Shown here piece by piece: positions 22,822 through 35,774 of a DNA stretch of 64,000 bases. Numbering within the stretch: position 1 is the first letter of the stretch; each line of letters opens with the position of its first letter. Under the pieces are notes generated by a model, which was not told where the DNA came from, did no database searches, and worked only from the letters and a program-made list of their open reading frames with translations. Source of the stretch: Lactarius indigo. Its lineage: Eukaryota; Basidiomycota; Agaricomycetes; Russulales; Russulaceae. The DNA is taken from assembly GCA_025766275.1 (NCBI GenBank), contig JAFKAC010000006.1, positions 1,860,001-1,924,000 of the forward strand, given 5' to 3'. A program made the translations under genes and the position numbers.

Positions 22822-23472
22822 GTCAGAATTCTCTCGCTCATTAATTCCTTCACATTCGTACCTATCACAAGAAGTAAGCTGCTTTCCTTAGGCAGCTGCC
22901 AATTTTACGCGTCGAGTTCAGTTGGCACGTTATCGGGAAGATGTGTAGGATATACAGAAGCTCAAATGTTTATTGATGCAGTACTACTGGAAAGCTGACC
23001 TGCTGCGGAAAATATGAAACCACGTCCTGCTTCGAAGAGAGGTGGGTCGGAGCTGAGACAGGTTGAACCCACCTGCTTGTGTTTCCGGCACTGGGTACCA
23101 GGGTGCTTCTCACAGTCATTTCTCAAACCAAGATGGATCTGATTGGTACTATTAGCACTTTTGCGAACCCCGTGGGTAAATATTGGTGCCTAGAAGTTTT
23201 CGGACTACCAAAGGAAATTAGGTTGTCCATATGTGCCGCCGGTGCGGAGGCGGAGGGCGGGTACCGGAACAGCGAGCGTACGAACGCTGATTGAACAAAT
23301 GTGGGTATTACAGTACTGATCATCTACCTACAGTAAATGTCACTGGATTGAGAAATATACATATGGGTAGCGAAAACATATGCGAACGAATGTGGAACAA
23401 GACGAAAGGATATAGTCTTCACATCAAAGACAACCAAGAAAATAAGGATAGAACATGCATCGACTAATCCCC
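22822..23472. other. Intergenic stretch
   Basis: Between the MITE-like element and the 3' end of GH16 copy B. No gene seen. Confidence 0.4.
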
Positions 23473-24755
23473 CTACCACGACCGCTGAGGCGTATAGACC
23501 CGCAAGCTATTGATCTCCCAATAGGCCTCAGCAAATTCACTTGGGTTATTGTTGACAACTGAGGAAAGAGTATCAGCGAGCCTGGACACCGGCGTCTCAA
23601 TAATTAAGTTGATGGCCTTACAATCCACGCATTTCCCTGCCGTCGCGCAGCCGGAATTAGACCAGGAACTGCCAGCCCAGTCGCCCTTGGTGAGAATAAG
23701 CGTGTCAGCAATGGACAGAACAGAACGCGAATAAGGTAGACAGGATACCGACGCAAAAAGTCAGGTCAAATACGATTTGGTGGGCATCAAAGTGCCGCTC
23801 GTAGTCACAATGGTCAGAGTCGAAGGGAAAGTTCGCTGCTGGCACGTCCCAATCGAAATCGGGGTACACGAGCTTTCTCCGCTGTGCCCCGTCGCGGATC
23901 ACCTCCGGGACGTCCTGACCTCGTGGATAGAACCAGACCTTGACCGAGTCGCGCCCTTTGTACATGACGAAATATCCGCCACCCGCCAGGTTGAACTGGT
24001 CGCCGTAAGATGTGCGGGACTCGGAAAACTCGACGCCGCACCCTGCGTTGAAGTTGACAGCCGTGTCGCAATCGGTGGATAAAGGCCGCCTATCACGATT
24101 TTTAGAATCCTATCGTGTCTAAAAAAACGAGACCCACCCAGTCTGCAGTTGCGACTCTTGGGGCACTCTGCAATTGGGGGCGGTATGTAGGGTTGCTTGG
24201 TTATGAACATTATCGTTAACACCTGGTGTGGAACACATCAGCATTCCCAACGGGGAGACGCGCCGGGGCGTGTTCTAACCTTCTATGATGTCAATTTCGC
24301 CGCCATGCGGCCACGGACCAGCTTGGCTCAGCGTCCAAAATGCAGGCCAGGTGCCACAGCCCGCGGGCATGTGCTGGAGATCGAGTACGATTATGGCTTC
24401 GTCGTACGCGTTGTTCGATAAGATGCGGATGCTATCACGTCCGCGCGCCGAGGGATCGACGATGGACCAATCGTCTGCACGCATGATGAACTTCCCCCCA
24501 TCCACTAAAAGAAACGGATTTAACGAGAGTCGAGTGGCAGAAGGGAATGAGCGCACCATATGTCAGGTTTTTGGTCAGAGCTTCGGCTCGATCAACAAAG
24601 TTGACGCGGCCGTGTGTCGGATCGTTCATGGTCTCCCAGCTCCAGCCCTCGAAGAACGCATCTCCAATCCACTCATCCTGAAGGTAGAAGTCCGTCATGG
24701 CGCGCGAAGTGAGGGATAGTGAAACAGCGGCGAGGATTGCATAGCCAGTACGCAT
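23473..24755 (-). CDS. GH16 beta-glucanase, copy B (secreted, reads intact)
   Basis: Same family and exon plan as copy A. The start at 24755 gives MRTGYAILAAVSLSLTSRA (signal peptide), then FYLQDEWIGDAFFEGWSWE. After an intron with a GTGCGC donor come VDGGKFIMRADDW, GCGTWPAFWTL and the catalytic GGEIDIIEG (about 24279-24305). Later exons carry NQATLHTAPNC, FNLAGGGYFVMYKGRDSVK, NFPFDSDHCDY, FDAHQIVFDLTFC and GDWAGSSWSNSGC, ending INSLRVYTPQRSW at the TAG 23475-23473. I found no frame break, so this is the reference copy for reading A and C. Mature length is roughly 300 aa, usual for a stand-alone GH16 domain. It lies 2.7 kb from A in the same direction, which indicates tandem duplication. Confidence 0.93.
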
Positions 24756-26880
24756 AGTTAAGATAAAAACCCCAAGTGATATGAAAGGAGTGTAATTTTT
24801 GAGAAAAGGCAACAACGTCAAAAAGATACAGGAGTATAGCGAAGAACACGGTGCCGGCCGTATAACGGGCTGGGCGGGAGGGGGGAATGGGTGGCCTAGC
24901 TGGGGGATTGGGAGTCTGACGAGCGGTCGAGCTGGCGATTGGATCGGATCGGACTAACGTGTCCTAGTGTGTAGTTTGGAATTCAACGCCATCTGTGACG
25001 AGTTCCAAGGGTAAACCGATACACTCTGGTATCAGAAGTGCAGCGTCCAGGAGGGATCAGCCTGAGGAAATGAAATTTGACAATTGCTTGATTTTACTCA
25101 CCCGCCATGCCGCCACCACATATCTCATTGGCGGGGCCTCCACTCTCCAAAGTAGATTTTACCTCGGTTGGCACCGTGGGCCCCTCTTTGGCATTGGGGC
25201 GGGTCCATGAGCACTCCTCACCGCTTGGTGTTAGTCACAGTTACTCAGAGTCCTCTTGGGCTCTTTTTGGAAAGTGCGGCAACTTGGATCTGTCACTTGA
25301 CCGAGGGATCTAGTACTCCGCTTACATGCCAGTGGTTTCTCTCGACTTACGACATCGATGAATGTGTTCTTCCCTCACGTTCCCAAGTCGAAAACGCGAA
25401 AAACGGCACCACCAGTGAACCAGGGTCAACCAAGCACGTTTTCATTCGGAAAGCATACTTGAAAGGGTGTTGACAAGGGTGCACACTAGCAACAGGGATT
25501 GCTTGGTGGCTCTGGCTTTATACCTCACCAGATTGACCTCTGCTTCGCTGGATTCAACTTCATTGCGTATACCCACAGATACCAGAATCGGGGGTCATGA
25601 ATAGCCTATGCGAAATCAGAGCCAGAGCAACGACGTGCATTCTTTGTTGGCCTAGTAGGCAGCCGCCGAATCGACTTGGGGGACAGTATGGTGGTATGAT
25701 GTAGCTACCTTTGGTATCCAGCGTCCTTCGAGCCAGCGCTACCGCCCAGCTTACGCCTACTGGCAAATACGTCCCGCTGCGGAAAGAATTTGGGTTCGGA
25801 GATGAGATAAATCGAAACTAGCTCCCTGTCCTCCCAGAGCTGGGGGCTTGGCGATGTGAGAGCGGATGATGATGATCGAAAAGCTTCATCTGTTGCGCAA
25901 AGTGTCGAACCGTACCAGTTGCTTACACCGAACCGCTTCAATACGAGCCGAGTGGTGCTTCTGCCTGCCCCGGGCCCCGGGCTTAAGTTCGAAGCACCAG
26001 GGCGTCTGTTTAGGTACCTCACCTCACTACCTCTCGTGGTAGCGCACACGCACAGGTATCCCAGAGACCTGGTAAACTTGCCTTGACCCACGCAGGACTC
26101 CGACGAGGCGAGAGATAAATTCAACCCTAACTCAAGTTACGCGCGCGCTGCATCGCCTTCGACAAACAAAACTCGGTTGATTGAATGCGAGGATGTTTGA
26201 ATGGCCGCCCAACTCGTTGCGCGGGAAGCGCCTGCAGGGGTGCTGCTTTCTCTCATCTAACGACGACGACAACTCGGCCATGTGGTGCTTGAAGCTTGAA
26301 GACTGATACCACATGTGATGGACGCAACAGACCACGGCGGCCGATGCCAGCTGTGGGAGGATTAATCGCGTGCGCTGGCGCGGCAGGCTCTCACGTCGTG
26401 TATAAGATAGGTACAAGGTACGGGACGATGAGACCGACTTGAGACTTGAGAGCCTGAAGGGGATGGACGAGATGACGTGTCCCCTGGATTCAATTTATGA
26501 TCTTGGTCTGTGACAAATTCGTTTCGATACTAAGGTCGTATCCCCAGATGAGAGGTGGGCGGGTACGGAGGCACACGACACCAGGAACGAGGACCTCGAT
26601 GAAGATCATCACTGTGCGACTGATATGACGCCAGAACAAGGGGGTTTTGCTTTCCCCGGTTGAGACCTTGAGAAGGTCAGAAGGTAGAACGGGGAGCGTC
26701 CGAGTCGTGGCACATGGCGAGGGCCAGAAACGTCACTATTAGCGCTTGACCGGCACCGGTCATCGAACAAAGTTCAGAATCTGGTTGCAATCAGGTTCCA
26801 ATTTACTGTAATAAATATATATATATAAGAAAGAAAAGGGCGACGCAGATCAGAAATGGAGTTCAAAAGTTAATTGCCAA
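24756..26880. other. Intergenic, upstream of GH16 copy B
   Basis: The first 285 bp are the shared GH16 promoter. An AT repeat (TA)n is at about 26813-26826 and a 14-bp palindrome (GACCGG CA CCGGTC type) at 26748-26761. No gene recognised. Confidence 0.45.
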
Positions 26881-28893
26881 ATGTATGGTCGTCCTGGAAT
26901 GGGTACAAGTTGTCGTCGAGGATTTGGCTTTTACTGTAATGGATCCTCAAGGATTGGTCGGGATACGGTATACCTTCTAAGTTACCACGATGACAATCAC
27001 ATATTATAATCGGGTCGGTGTCAATCGCGCTTCGCTTGGACGGATGTGTGGGGCCTCGGGTCACCATGGTGTCACTGGGGTCCACCATCAGCAACACAGA
27101 CGCGGAGCAACTGAGCTGGGAAGGAGAAGTCGTTGCCGCTCTCATAGGTCCCAGAGACAAAAACATCCGAGTTGTGTTGCATGTGCCCTTCAGGAAGCAG
27201 GACAGACACTGAGCATGCGGATGGGGAGGGCGGGTAGTAGATGGACGCCCAGTCGTTGGCTGTGGACTGCGACAATATGCTGAGAAAAGAGGAGAGTTGT
27301 TTGTGGCGAGTATGTTCAGTTGGACACCCTTTCGGCACGCCGGTCACTTGCAGCACACGCACGCTGGTGCCTAGCATCGTGACTGTGCTCACTCGCACGA
27401 GTGCCGAGAAGGGTGAACGCTAATGAGGGAACGGCCGTCGTCATCCAATATTACCCAAGATGAGCGCTCAAGTATAGCCTGAGAGTGAGTGAGAGATCGA
27501 GCAAGCGTTGTCACTCCGCCCTGCTTGGACGACCCCATATTTACTATGATAGTGGTTTTCGCACCGTGTCAGTGATGGCCGCAGTGCGACAATAACAGGC
27601 TTTCTTTATGCCGTAGCCACCAAGGTAACCACTGAGTGGGTCCGGTCCTAGTTCGCGCATGTACCAGTCTGTAGATGTCGAGTACTGTAACCAGGCATGG
27701 CGAGGCTTTGGTCAGAGCTATGATACAAGCCCGTCCAATCGCCACCAGCGCAAAGACACAATGCCTGCCGTCCGCACAAATGGGCTCCGAGCTTGTGGCC
27801 GTCAAGATCGTCGATACGGAACGATGCGTGGACTGCCAGTGTACGCAAAAAAATATCCACTCCAAGTTCCTCCCTTTGGGCATCATTTTCTAGAAGGAAT
27901 GATTGAGGGAAGAGTGACTGCCGCATGGCAAGAAGTAGAGCGAAGGCTCATTGCACTGCTGCTGTGCTGTGCAGTGTGCGCACTTCACAGAAAACAGGAT
28001 ACTCCGATCATCATTGAATATTGAATATCGGAGTTGTGAGCGCCGTGCCAGCGAGTCCCATAAGAAAAAAAAACCAAGAGAGGAAAGACGTAGACAAAAA
28101 AGGGCTTAAAAAAGTCATCGCATTGTTTTTGATTTTATATTTCGTAACCAGTTCGTGAATGAATAATACTGTCTGTAGTAGGGGTCACAAGAAGAGAAAA
28201 AAAGGGAACACTGGGGTGGGAAAAAATATAAGAAAAGCAAAAAAGGAAAAAGAGGGAAAAAAAAAAAATAGGCGGACCAAAATACAAAAGAGAGGAGATA
28301 TAGGTACGTGGACGGAAGAGAGTATTTCCATACAACCGAAGGCGAGAACCCGATCAAGGCGAGAGAATAGGGTACACGATTTGGTCGTGGGCGGCTAAAG
28401 AATCAAAAATGGTAGACGGAGGAATAAAGGTATAGGCTTGTCCCTCCAATGTCAGAGGGTGGGGGTGGAAGCATAATGAACGTATGTTGTTAAAAAAAAG
28501 AGGGTGAGTATACAAGTCATGGCATGTACGGGAAGTGGGTGTGATTCCGACGACAGCATAGTCAACCTTGGGAATGAGAATAGGCAAGGGAGGAGCATAA
28601 GTGGAGGGTGCGGAGAAGAGGGATCGGTGCCACTGGCAGATATGGAAGTCTGAGGGAAGTGCGTGTTGCAATTGCGCAAAAAAGCAGATGCGAAGCTGAT
28701 ACGAATGTGACTGACTTGATTGCGGGGTATAAAGAGAATTGATTGTATGTACCAATTAACCGGAAAGGACGACCAAGAGAAATGAACAATAGCGAGGGGT
28801 ACCGCGGCGCCAGCAAGGAGGGCGACGAGTGGAGGGCGGAGGACGGGGGTGAGGAAGGTAAGCTAGGCAGCGCAACCCAGCATAGATGCCAGT
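26881..28893. other. Unassigned stretch with two orphan open frames
   Basis: Plus-strand frames at about 27018-27212 (contains GEVVAALIGPRDKNIRVVLH) and 27675-27893 (contains GSELVAVKIVDTERCVDCQ) look more protein-like than chance but match no family I know and do not splice together convincingly. A purine-only tract (A/G) covers about 28185-28275, downstream of the Psr1-like gene. Confidence 0.3.
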
Positions 28894-30916
28894 CTACAGG
28901 CCTCCGTCCAGCACTCCTCGTACATCATCTGTTGTGCTCAAGTCCGCGAGGAAAGGGCACAAATCCGTGAGCTCCGTGTCATGAGGATCGTTGAACCAAG
29001 AGGAGACTGGGACGGCGTTGTTAGGGTGGAAGATGTAGGACGCTGGTGAGTTGTCCAGAATAATCGTGTCAGCGATTGGACGACCCAGTTGCGACAGGTC
29101 CTGTGAACGATTTGTGTCTAGCGTTTACGAGGCGTAGCGCAGGGCGATGGTATTTACCTTGACATAATTCCCTTTATGGTTGTAGCAACTCTCCCGGAAC
29201 AATCTATGTGCAACGACATGATGGACATCTAGTTTGTCCAATACAGGGTCCGCATACTGAACGCGTCGGTAAGACATGCACATAGATAACCGGGAGAGTA
29301 AGGAACGGACCTTGCTCAAGCTTGCTGTGAACACTACAATTTCGTAAATTTCACCCATCTTTTTCAAAAAATTATCCACTCCCGGGCGCTTGATGACGTA
29401 GACGTTGTGCCAGTGGTACTCAATTTCGACCGGCACGACATAGTCGGCTTGTTGAATCGACTGGACAGGAAAAGGATCAGCATTGAGAATCGATTGCAAC
29501 GCGCAGGATAGTGTACCTTGAAGCTACTGTGGACCAAGGTCTCATCGAGATCCAAGACTAGGCATTTGCGCCCCGCGTGTTGAGGGAGGATTGGGGGTAA
29601 GAGGGGTCGAGGAACCCCATCCTTGGATTGACAATAAATGAGCATCGATCTGATAAGCAACGACGTGCTGGCACTTACGGGTCCGATGGGAATCCCTGCG
29701 CCCCCGCTTAAAATTAGTCTGTCCTCATCGTCCTCTGCCTCATCGATGCCCGGAACGTCCTCCACCTCCTCGTCTTCAGTGAAACTTGTCCCGTCACTCT
29801 CGTCCCCTAATGAAGGCTCGTGGGCTTGTTGGGCTCGAAGGTGCGTCACCTCCTCTGCAGTGGAACCAGGGGGAACGACAGCACTTGATGTGACGCCACC
29901 TGTTTCGGATTCGGGGATGACCTTGGTAGGCGTTGGGGGGACGACGATGTCCAGATTGTTATCCGGTGTCGTTGGCTCGGGGAGCGCAACTTTCAACTGC
30001 TGAGGAACTAGTTCTGCTGCTGTTACGAGAGGGAGGGAAGTAGAGTCTGTGCCAAGATGGGGTTGATCCGATTCTGATTGGTTGGTAACTGGGGACTCCT
30101 GGACCGGGCGCAATGACGGGTCCTTTTCTGCGTCACGAGCCGACTTGTCACGCAAAGCAGCGGCGGATGAGTTAGGATCAGAGACTACATCATCAACAGC
30201 CTCATTCGGAAGGTGTGAAGGGCCAACGCAGGGTACAAGGGAACGGAAAAGACGGGAAATGAAAGACACGCGGGCAGGCTTCGGGGCCCTACGTTTGGCC
30301 GCGGGTTTGAGGGAAGGTGGTTTTTCTGCCGCGGTGGACGAGTGAGCGCCATCCGAGGCTGTCTGCGCGCCTTTGCGAGAGACACGCGTGTGGTGGGTGC
30401 CTGTGAGGGTCGTCGAGAGGGAACCCTTATCCTTTTCTTTCTCGCGGTCGGCATCATCGGCAGGTTCAGAAGTAGTGAGTGGCAGTGCGGAGGAAGTTGA
30501 TGTAGCCGATGCTACCGTCGTGGTTGACGTCTTTGTTGGCTGAGCTGAGGCTTGCTCAGCTGGAGTTTGGGAAGCGGCTGGGACCGGCCCTTGCTGGGAA
30601 CTCGCAGCCAAATTTGGGGTCGCGGGGTCAGATTTATTTGCCCATCAGGGCTGGTAGTTGGAGGAGGGGACGGAGGTGAAGCCGCGGGTGTGGATGGGGA
30701 GGTGGAAGCACCAGGAGAAATGGTGGATTGAGCCGAAAGGGACGGATTGGTGGGATTGATCGGATTTGCGTGTGGGGAAGGTGGGGCCGAGTTATTTTCC
30801 TTTTTTTTTGGACTGGATTTAGAGGGAGATCGGGCAAAAAGGGACCGCTTGGGAGGCTTTGCTGGAGGCGATGGTTGGGAGTCTGGCTGAGAAGTGTTGG
30901 AAGAATTGGTGGCCAT
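28894..30916 (-). CDS. PSR1: Psr1/SCP-type HAD phosphatase (NIF domain)
   Basis: Protein serine phosphatase of the FCP1/SCP branch of the HAD superfamily. In yeast Psr1/Psr2 act at the plasma membrane in salt stress. The start at 30916 opens a long Ser/Pro-rich, disordered N-terminus ([18 protein letters not shown]). Midway lies a hydrophobic basic patch, [14 protein letters not shown]. The C-terminal catalytic domain starts with [15 protein letters not shown] (DxDxT nucleophile, about 29528-29572), then [32 protein letters not shown] and ILDNSP, ending LDGGL at the stop 28896-28894. Introns are at about 29460-29520, 29265-29310 and others. The frame shifts near 30640, joining SPDG to [14 protein letters not shown], where an indel is likely. 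Divergent with the bZIP gene. Confidence 0.9.
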
Positions 30917-31266
30917 GAGAGTTCACGGCTGTGGGTGGGAAAAAAAGGGGAGGGAAAGGAGGGAAGATGAAGATGAAAAGGGAGGAGGAAGAAGGGGGCC
31001 AGCAAGAGGGACTGGTGTAGTACTCGAGGGTGAGGCTGACCCAGGCGTAGAGAGAACCACGCGGGTGGTTGCCCTGTCCTGGACCAATTATGTAATTAGG
31101 TTCTCACGGGAATTATTTGTTTGTTTGTCCCTTCTGACAGATGGGTTAGTCAGCCTGTGCCGGCGGGGATAGTGGTACGAGTACATAAGCAGGGACACCC
31201 CTCACAGCAATAGCAATTCAACATCCCGACGTATTCAGACACACCGCTGACTCACTGACTCGGTAT
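30917..31266. promoter_or_regulatory. Bidirectional promoter Psr1-like / bZIP
   Basis: 350 bp between two divergent starts. Purine-rich next to the phosphatase gene. No specific site identified. Confidence 0.35.
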
Positions 31267-32318
31267 ATGACGCCTGGAAACGGAGGTAGCGAGCACAAAC
31301 CGTTTCAAGCAGAGATGAGTGGACAGCGTGAGTAAACCGGCCAAGTCCGACGGGAGGTAATCTTACTAATACGCACCCCCCGTTGGCTCACCAAATTTCC
31401 TTCCATCGACCTGATGTTAGCTCAATCGCCTTACCATGCGCAGTCATCTCCCAATCCTCCGACTGCCCAACCCCCGCAAAACACTTCTCCAGATCAACAG
31501 CAACAACAACAGCAACAGCAGCAACAGGCTCAGCAGGCCCAACAGGGCACAATACAAACAATGCGTCTCCGACAAGACCCGCCTTCGGTGACTCAGAATC
31601 AAACCCGGTCACGAAAGCGTAAGTCACCTCCGAGCACAGACGCCCTTCAACCACCTGTTCCTCCTCCACCTCCACCAGCAACTATGCAACACACCCTACC
31701 CCCCGCACACACCCTCGTCCCTCCTCCCCATCTACCGGGGCACGTCATCCCTCCCTCCGGCTATCAATATAATCCTGGCGGCTATTCCCCCGGTGTTCTC
31801 CCCCCGCCACACTTCGTTGGCTCCTCCCCCTCCCACCGAAGAACAACGTTCGCAGACCCAGGGCTCTAATGGCACGAGCGGGACGGCGACGTCAGGGACA
31901 GCTCGCACGCTCAGTCAGAGTAAACGTGCCGAACAGAATCGTAAAGCCCAACGCGCTTTCCGTGAACGTAGAGACCAGTGCGTCCTACCCGTCCTGCAAC
32001 CTTTTTATAAAAAAAAAATTCTAACATGGACATGTCTTTGTTTACGAAACTGACAGACACGTCAAAGCGCTAGAATCGCGCTCGCAATTGTTGGACGCCG
32101 CACTCGCGTCGGCTGACGAGGCGAACCGGCGGTGGGAGGAGTGCCGTGCCCTGGTTGACCAGCTCAGGATTGAGAATGCTGCTTTGCGGGCGGCGCTCAG
32201 TCAGGCTCAAATGATGGGCTCAGGGGCGCCCGTCCCTCCGCCGAGCGGTGGCGATGAGAGACCCGCGGCGACTGCGGCGACTGATGGTTCGAAGAGTGCC
32301 GAGGAGCCGAAAGAGTAA
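31267..32318 (+). CDS. bZIP transcription factor, AP-1/Yap-like
   Basis: DNA-binding regulator. The start ATG at 31267 opens a short exon (MTPGNGGSEHKPFQAEMSGQ); the intron is 31328-31420. The second exon is Gln- and Pro-rich, with a run of about ten Gln near 31500-31530 and Pro blocks. The basic region is KRAEQNRKAQRAFRERR (about 31923-31973). After an intron (31978-32056) come HVKALESRSQLLDAAL and a leucine-zipper heptad region. It ends EEPKE at the TAA before 32319. The NxxAQxxFR core is the Yap/Pap1 type. The C-terminus is short and I see no Cys-rich redox domain, so an oxidative-stress role is unproven. The frame moves by one base between about 31790 and 31820, within or next to a C-rich run, consistent with one extra base. 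Confidence 0.88.
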
Positions 32319-32747
32319 ACAAACGGCAAGGTTGGTATTGTAGGTGGGAGGGGTGGATGGAGGAGGTTGGCCGAGCGGGATGGAGGCGATCTGTCTCCGA
32401 ACGACCAATGTTTGATGGATGACAATCGTATGACGCGTGCCATGAGTGCATGTGTGGATGTATATTCGATTCCATTTCCGTTTTGTCTCGTTTCCTTCCT
32501 TTGTTCAGTCTGGCGGGGATGGGATCGCGCCCTTGGGAGGGCTATTAGCTTATCGTGCTCGTGTATTTTCCCCCACTCTTTGTTTGTCTCTAAACAGTTT
32601 GTTACATTATTTATCATTCGGTCCCGGTCAACTCGGTCGGTCTCCGAGTACCAAACAAACCCCGATTCTATTGTCATCATTCCATTAGTCACCGACCTAT
32701 ACTCACTCCCTCCGTTCTCTTCCCTTTCTTGCTCTCAACCACAGCCC
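32319..32747. other. Spacer bZIP to Phs1
   Basis: Same-strand spacer of 429 bp holding the bZIP 3' UTR and the Phs1 promoter. No gene seen. Confidence 0.4.
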
Positions 32748-33789
32748 ATGGCGTCAGAGCCCACACAGCCTCGCAATGACCAGAAGAAGAAGACAAGTAG
32801 GTCGTGTTTCCTCGGCTACTGGCTCGTCAAATAGCCACCAAAAAAAAAACCTAAGGCTAACCCCAATCCAGAAGGTACAGCAGCGCCCCTCATTCAGGCG
32901 TACCTAGTGGCGTACAACCTCCTCTCCGCCGCTGGCTGGTCCCTCGTCCTCTACCAGACTCTCGCCCACCTCTTCGGTGCCCCGCAACAACCGCTACAGC
33001 ACGACTCTCTCCTCGGGACCATCAAAGCCAGCGCGACGCCGCCCTTTGTCTGGGTACCTTCGCTCCTCCCTGCGAGCCTCGCCCCGCTCTACACACGTGC
33101 CTGCACCACCTATGATGCGGTAGGTACGACGACGGCGCGTGTACAGACCGCCGCGGCGCTCGAGGTTCTCCACGTCCTGCTCGGTTTCGTGCGCAGCCCG
33201 CTCCCAACGACCGCGGTACAAGTCGCAAGCCGGCTCTTCTCCGTCTGGGCCATCGCCGCGCGTTTCCCTTCCGTACGTCCCCCCCTCCATCCAGACTTGA
33301 CTCACTACTAACACTTGTTGGCGAAAAATAAAAGGCCCAACGCAGTCCGTTCTACGCGAGTATGGTCCTCTCTTGGGCGCTGACGGAGGTCATTCGATAC
33401 GCGTTCTATGCGGCGACATTGTTGGGGAATGGAAGCGCTCCGGCGCCGCTTACCTGGGCGCGATACTCGACCTTCTTTGTGCTGTACCCGACCGGCGCGG
33501 GCTCCGAGGCGCTCGTTAACCTTGCCACGCTGCCCATATCGCTCGCGCGCGGCGGCGCATGGTGGGACGCGCTCCCGCTCGCGCACTGGGACGCGTATGC
33601 CATCGCTCGTGGTGTGCTCTTCATTGCGTGGTGGCCTGGTATGTTTTGTTTTTTTTTCTGTGCGTGTTCTTTTTCCGTGCTAATTGAATTCGGTGCGAAG
33701 GTCTGTATCCGATGTATACGCACATGATCAAGCAGCGCCGTAAGATGTTTGGGGGTCAAAAGCTGGGCGCAAAACCCAAGACCCACTAG
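32748..33789 (+). CDS. PHS1: Very-long-chain 3-hydroxyacyl-CoA dehydratase (Phs1/HACD)
   Basis: ER membrane enzyme for the third step of very-long-chain fatty-acid elongation, removing water from 3-hydroxyacyl-CoA. The short first exon starts at ATG 32748 (MASEPTQPRNDQKKK). After an intron to about 32870 comes QAYLVAYNLLSAAGWSLVLY, then AAALEVLHVLLGFVRSPL, VASRLFSVWAI, LSWALTEVIRYAFYA and RYSTFFVLYPTGAGSE, which holds the conserved Tyr and Glu of the active site. The last exon gives YPMYTHMIKQRRKMFGG, ending KPKTH at the TAG 33787-33789. Several membrane segments; a lysine-rich end fits ER retention. Joints keep frame. Convergent with the protease gene 220 bp away. Confidence 0.93.
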
Positions 33790-34009
33790 GCTCAATTCGA
33801 GTTCGCACGCAGGCGCATGTAATTCAGTACAAGTGTTGAGGATCAATTACGTGATTGATGATGAAAAGCAACAAACAATGATGCAGCGAGATATGGAGTA
33901 CTTGTACAACGCCGAATGAAGCCATACAGACAAACTGGAAGGGATACAGTTGTGATGGCTAATGATAGTTCGGCGCTGCAAATTCAACGCCGCAGATTGT
34001 CATTTGTTG

Positions 34010-35774
34010 TTTCCGTCCGGCCAGAAACCGACCCTTCCCCCATTGCGGTAATCGTATGTGGAATACCCTGGCCCAAAATAAACACACAGAACCAAAAGCT
34101 AATCAGACATCCTACAAGATTTCAGAAACACGTCGCCAATGATGGCAAGGTTCGGGGGCAGTCCATTGCCTATGGAAAGAACGCCCGCGACACACGCCGT
34201 GGAGCCCGCACTCACACGACCCAGATAAAAGTCGCTTCGGGTGGATCGCAAAGCGGTTCCCGTCAAACGAGAGTTCGATCTGATTGACAGAGTAACATGG
34301 CACGCTCCAGAAGCCTGGCGCATATTTAGAGTAACAAGAACAAGGGAGGAAGGAAAAGGACTGACCTGGACCGTACTGGCTCGCGCGTTTAGAGCCAGGG
34401 ATGAGCGCATAGAACGCGGCCGCGAGGGCGGAGGGTACGTAAATAAGCGACGTGCCGGTATCAATCGCCTGCGAAACACCGGACCCAGAGTGAGAAATAT
34501 GCTATGAGTCAGCAGAGGGTGCACTCGGGGAAGAAGGAAGCGAGCGCTCCGGAGGCATACTGTACATAACTTACTGCGGTCAATTTGGCCGGTGCCCTAG
34601 CTCCATTTGCCCACAGGCCGTCCATGCTGACAGTCCAGTATGACTTGAAGAGAAGTATTTGTAATAAATTAATAATGTACAGTATTGATGAAGGGAAAAC
34701 GGCGTGTGAGATAAAGCTTACTTACTCTGGATACCACGGGAAGCCACGTCACGGGACCGGTCGTGCGGCTCGAGTCGACACAGCCGAAGCACACCTAATG
34801 ACAGCCCCACAGGGGAAGGGGGGGTGAGACGCCGCCGCAGGGGAAGAATCAATTGAATACTACACACGGAGGAGCCGCTCTCCTCGTGCCGGGAGAGGTG
34901 TACGGAGAAGAGCGGTGCGGCGAGCTTGCGCTGCGCGATAAGGCTCTCGAAGAATGTCGCACGGTGCGACTGCGCAATAGTCCCGAACGCCATGCCAAGT
35001 CAGCCCATCATTCGGCTGCTTATCCATCTCGTCCGACCGCGCACTGACAGTGCCAAACGCCAAATCTGCGACGGACAGCCCTGCGATCGTCACGATATCC
35101 GTCACGAGTCTGCCCGAGACGTTGCCCGTGCCCTTAGCGAGCCGCGCATATTAGGAAAAAAATCTATTGTGAATGGCTTGTGAAGGGACTGTACGTAGGT
35201 GATGGAAAAGCTCTCGCTGGTCGAGCGGAATGTCGAACTGTGCTGCGGGCGAGAATTGGTGGCTATGGCAGGCCTGGCAGGCTGAAGGTCACCCAGAGGT
35301 CCGCCGAAGCCCGTGTCGACTGTCGACGGTGAGCACCTGTGGTGGGGTGCCGATGCTGATAGGACCGTAGTAGAGCAGATCTAACGCGCCAGCGACGTAG
35401 TCTTGTAGCGGCTAGCAGCTCGCCCGCCGCCGTCGCAAGGCCAAGAGAAGAAATCGGCGTGTCGTTATAATGATGACCTGGGTCAGGCGAGTTTCGTAGT
35501 CTTGGCTTGGGTCCGTGCCTCGACCTGAGATGACGTTCGGGTCGTCGTAAGTGTCGCTTGCAGCGGACGGTGCACCGTCTGTGATACCCGGCGGAGGGAA
35601 GGAAGAAGCGTTGAAGCTGCCTGCAGAACTAGGAAAGTAGTAGCGATCGACCAGATGCCATGACGTCATCTGGGTTAAGACCAATCCCAGCAAGATAATC
35701 GCCCTGCGCGTGCGTATTTCAAGGGCACCGCGCGGGATTCCCTCTCCTGCACGGGGAAATGAGGTTAGCTGCAT
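34010..35774 (-). CDS. Pepsin-type aspartic protease (A1), frame-broken
   Basis: Secreted or vacuolar acid protease. Read in reverse: a poorly resolved leader and propeptide (35774 to about 35410), then DYVAGALDLLYYGPISIGTP, the first active-site region (VDTGSADLWV expected), YGTGNVSGRLVTDIVTIAGL, MGMAFGTIAQSHRATFFESL, the second active-site Asp in AIDTGTSLIYVPSALA (about 34420-34465), LPPNLAIIGDVFLKS and, after an intron, WYSTYDYRNGGRVGFWP ending NNK at the TGA 34012-34010. The first Asp motif is disturbed by a perfect 7-bp tandem repeat (35314-35327) plus one extra T, and more single-base breaks follow. Whether this is a dead gene or a damaged consensus is open. The start is uncertain. Confidence 0.8.

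Noticed and set aside
31497..31550. CAG/CAA repeat as a free-standing microsatellite
   Set aside because: It lies in the bZIP coding exon and encodes the poly-Gln run.
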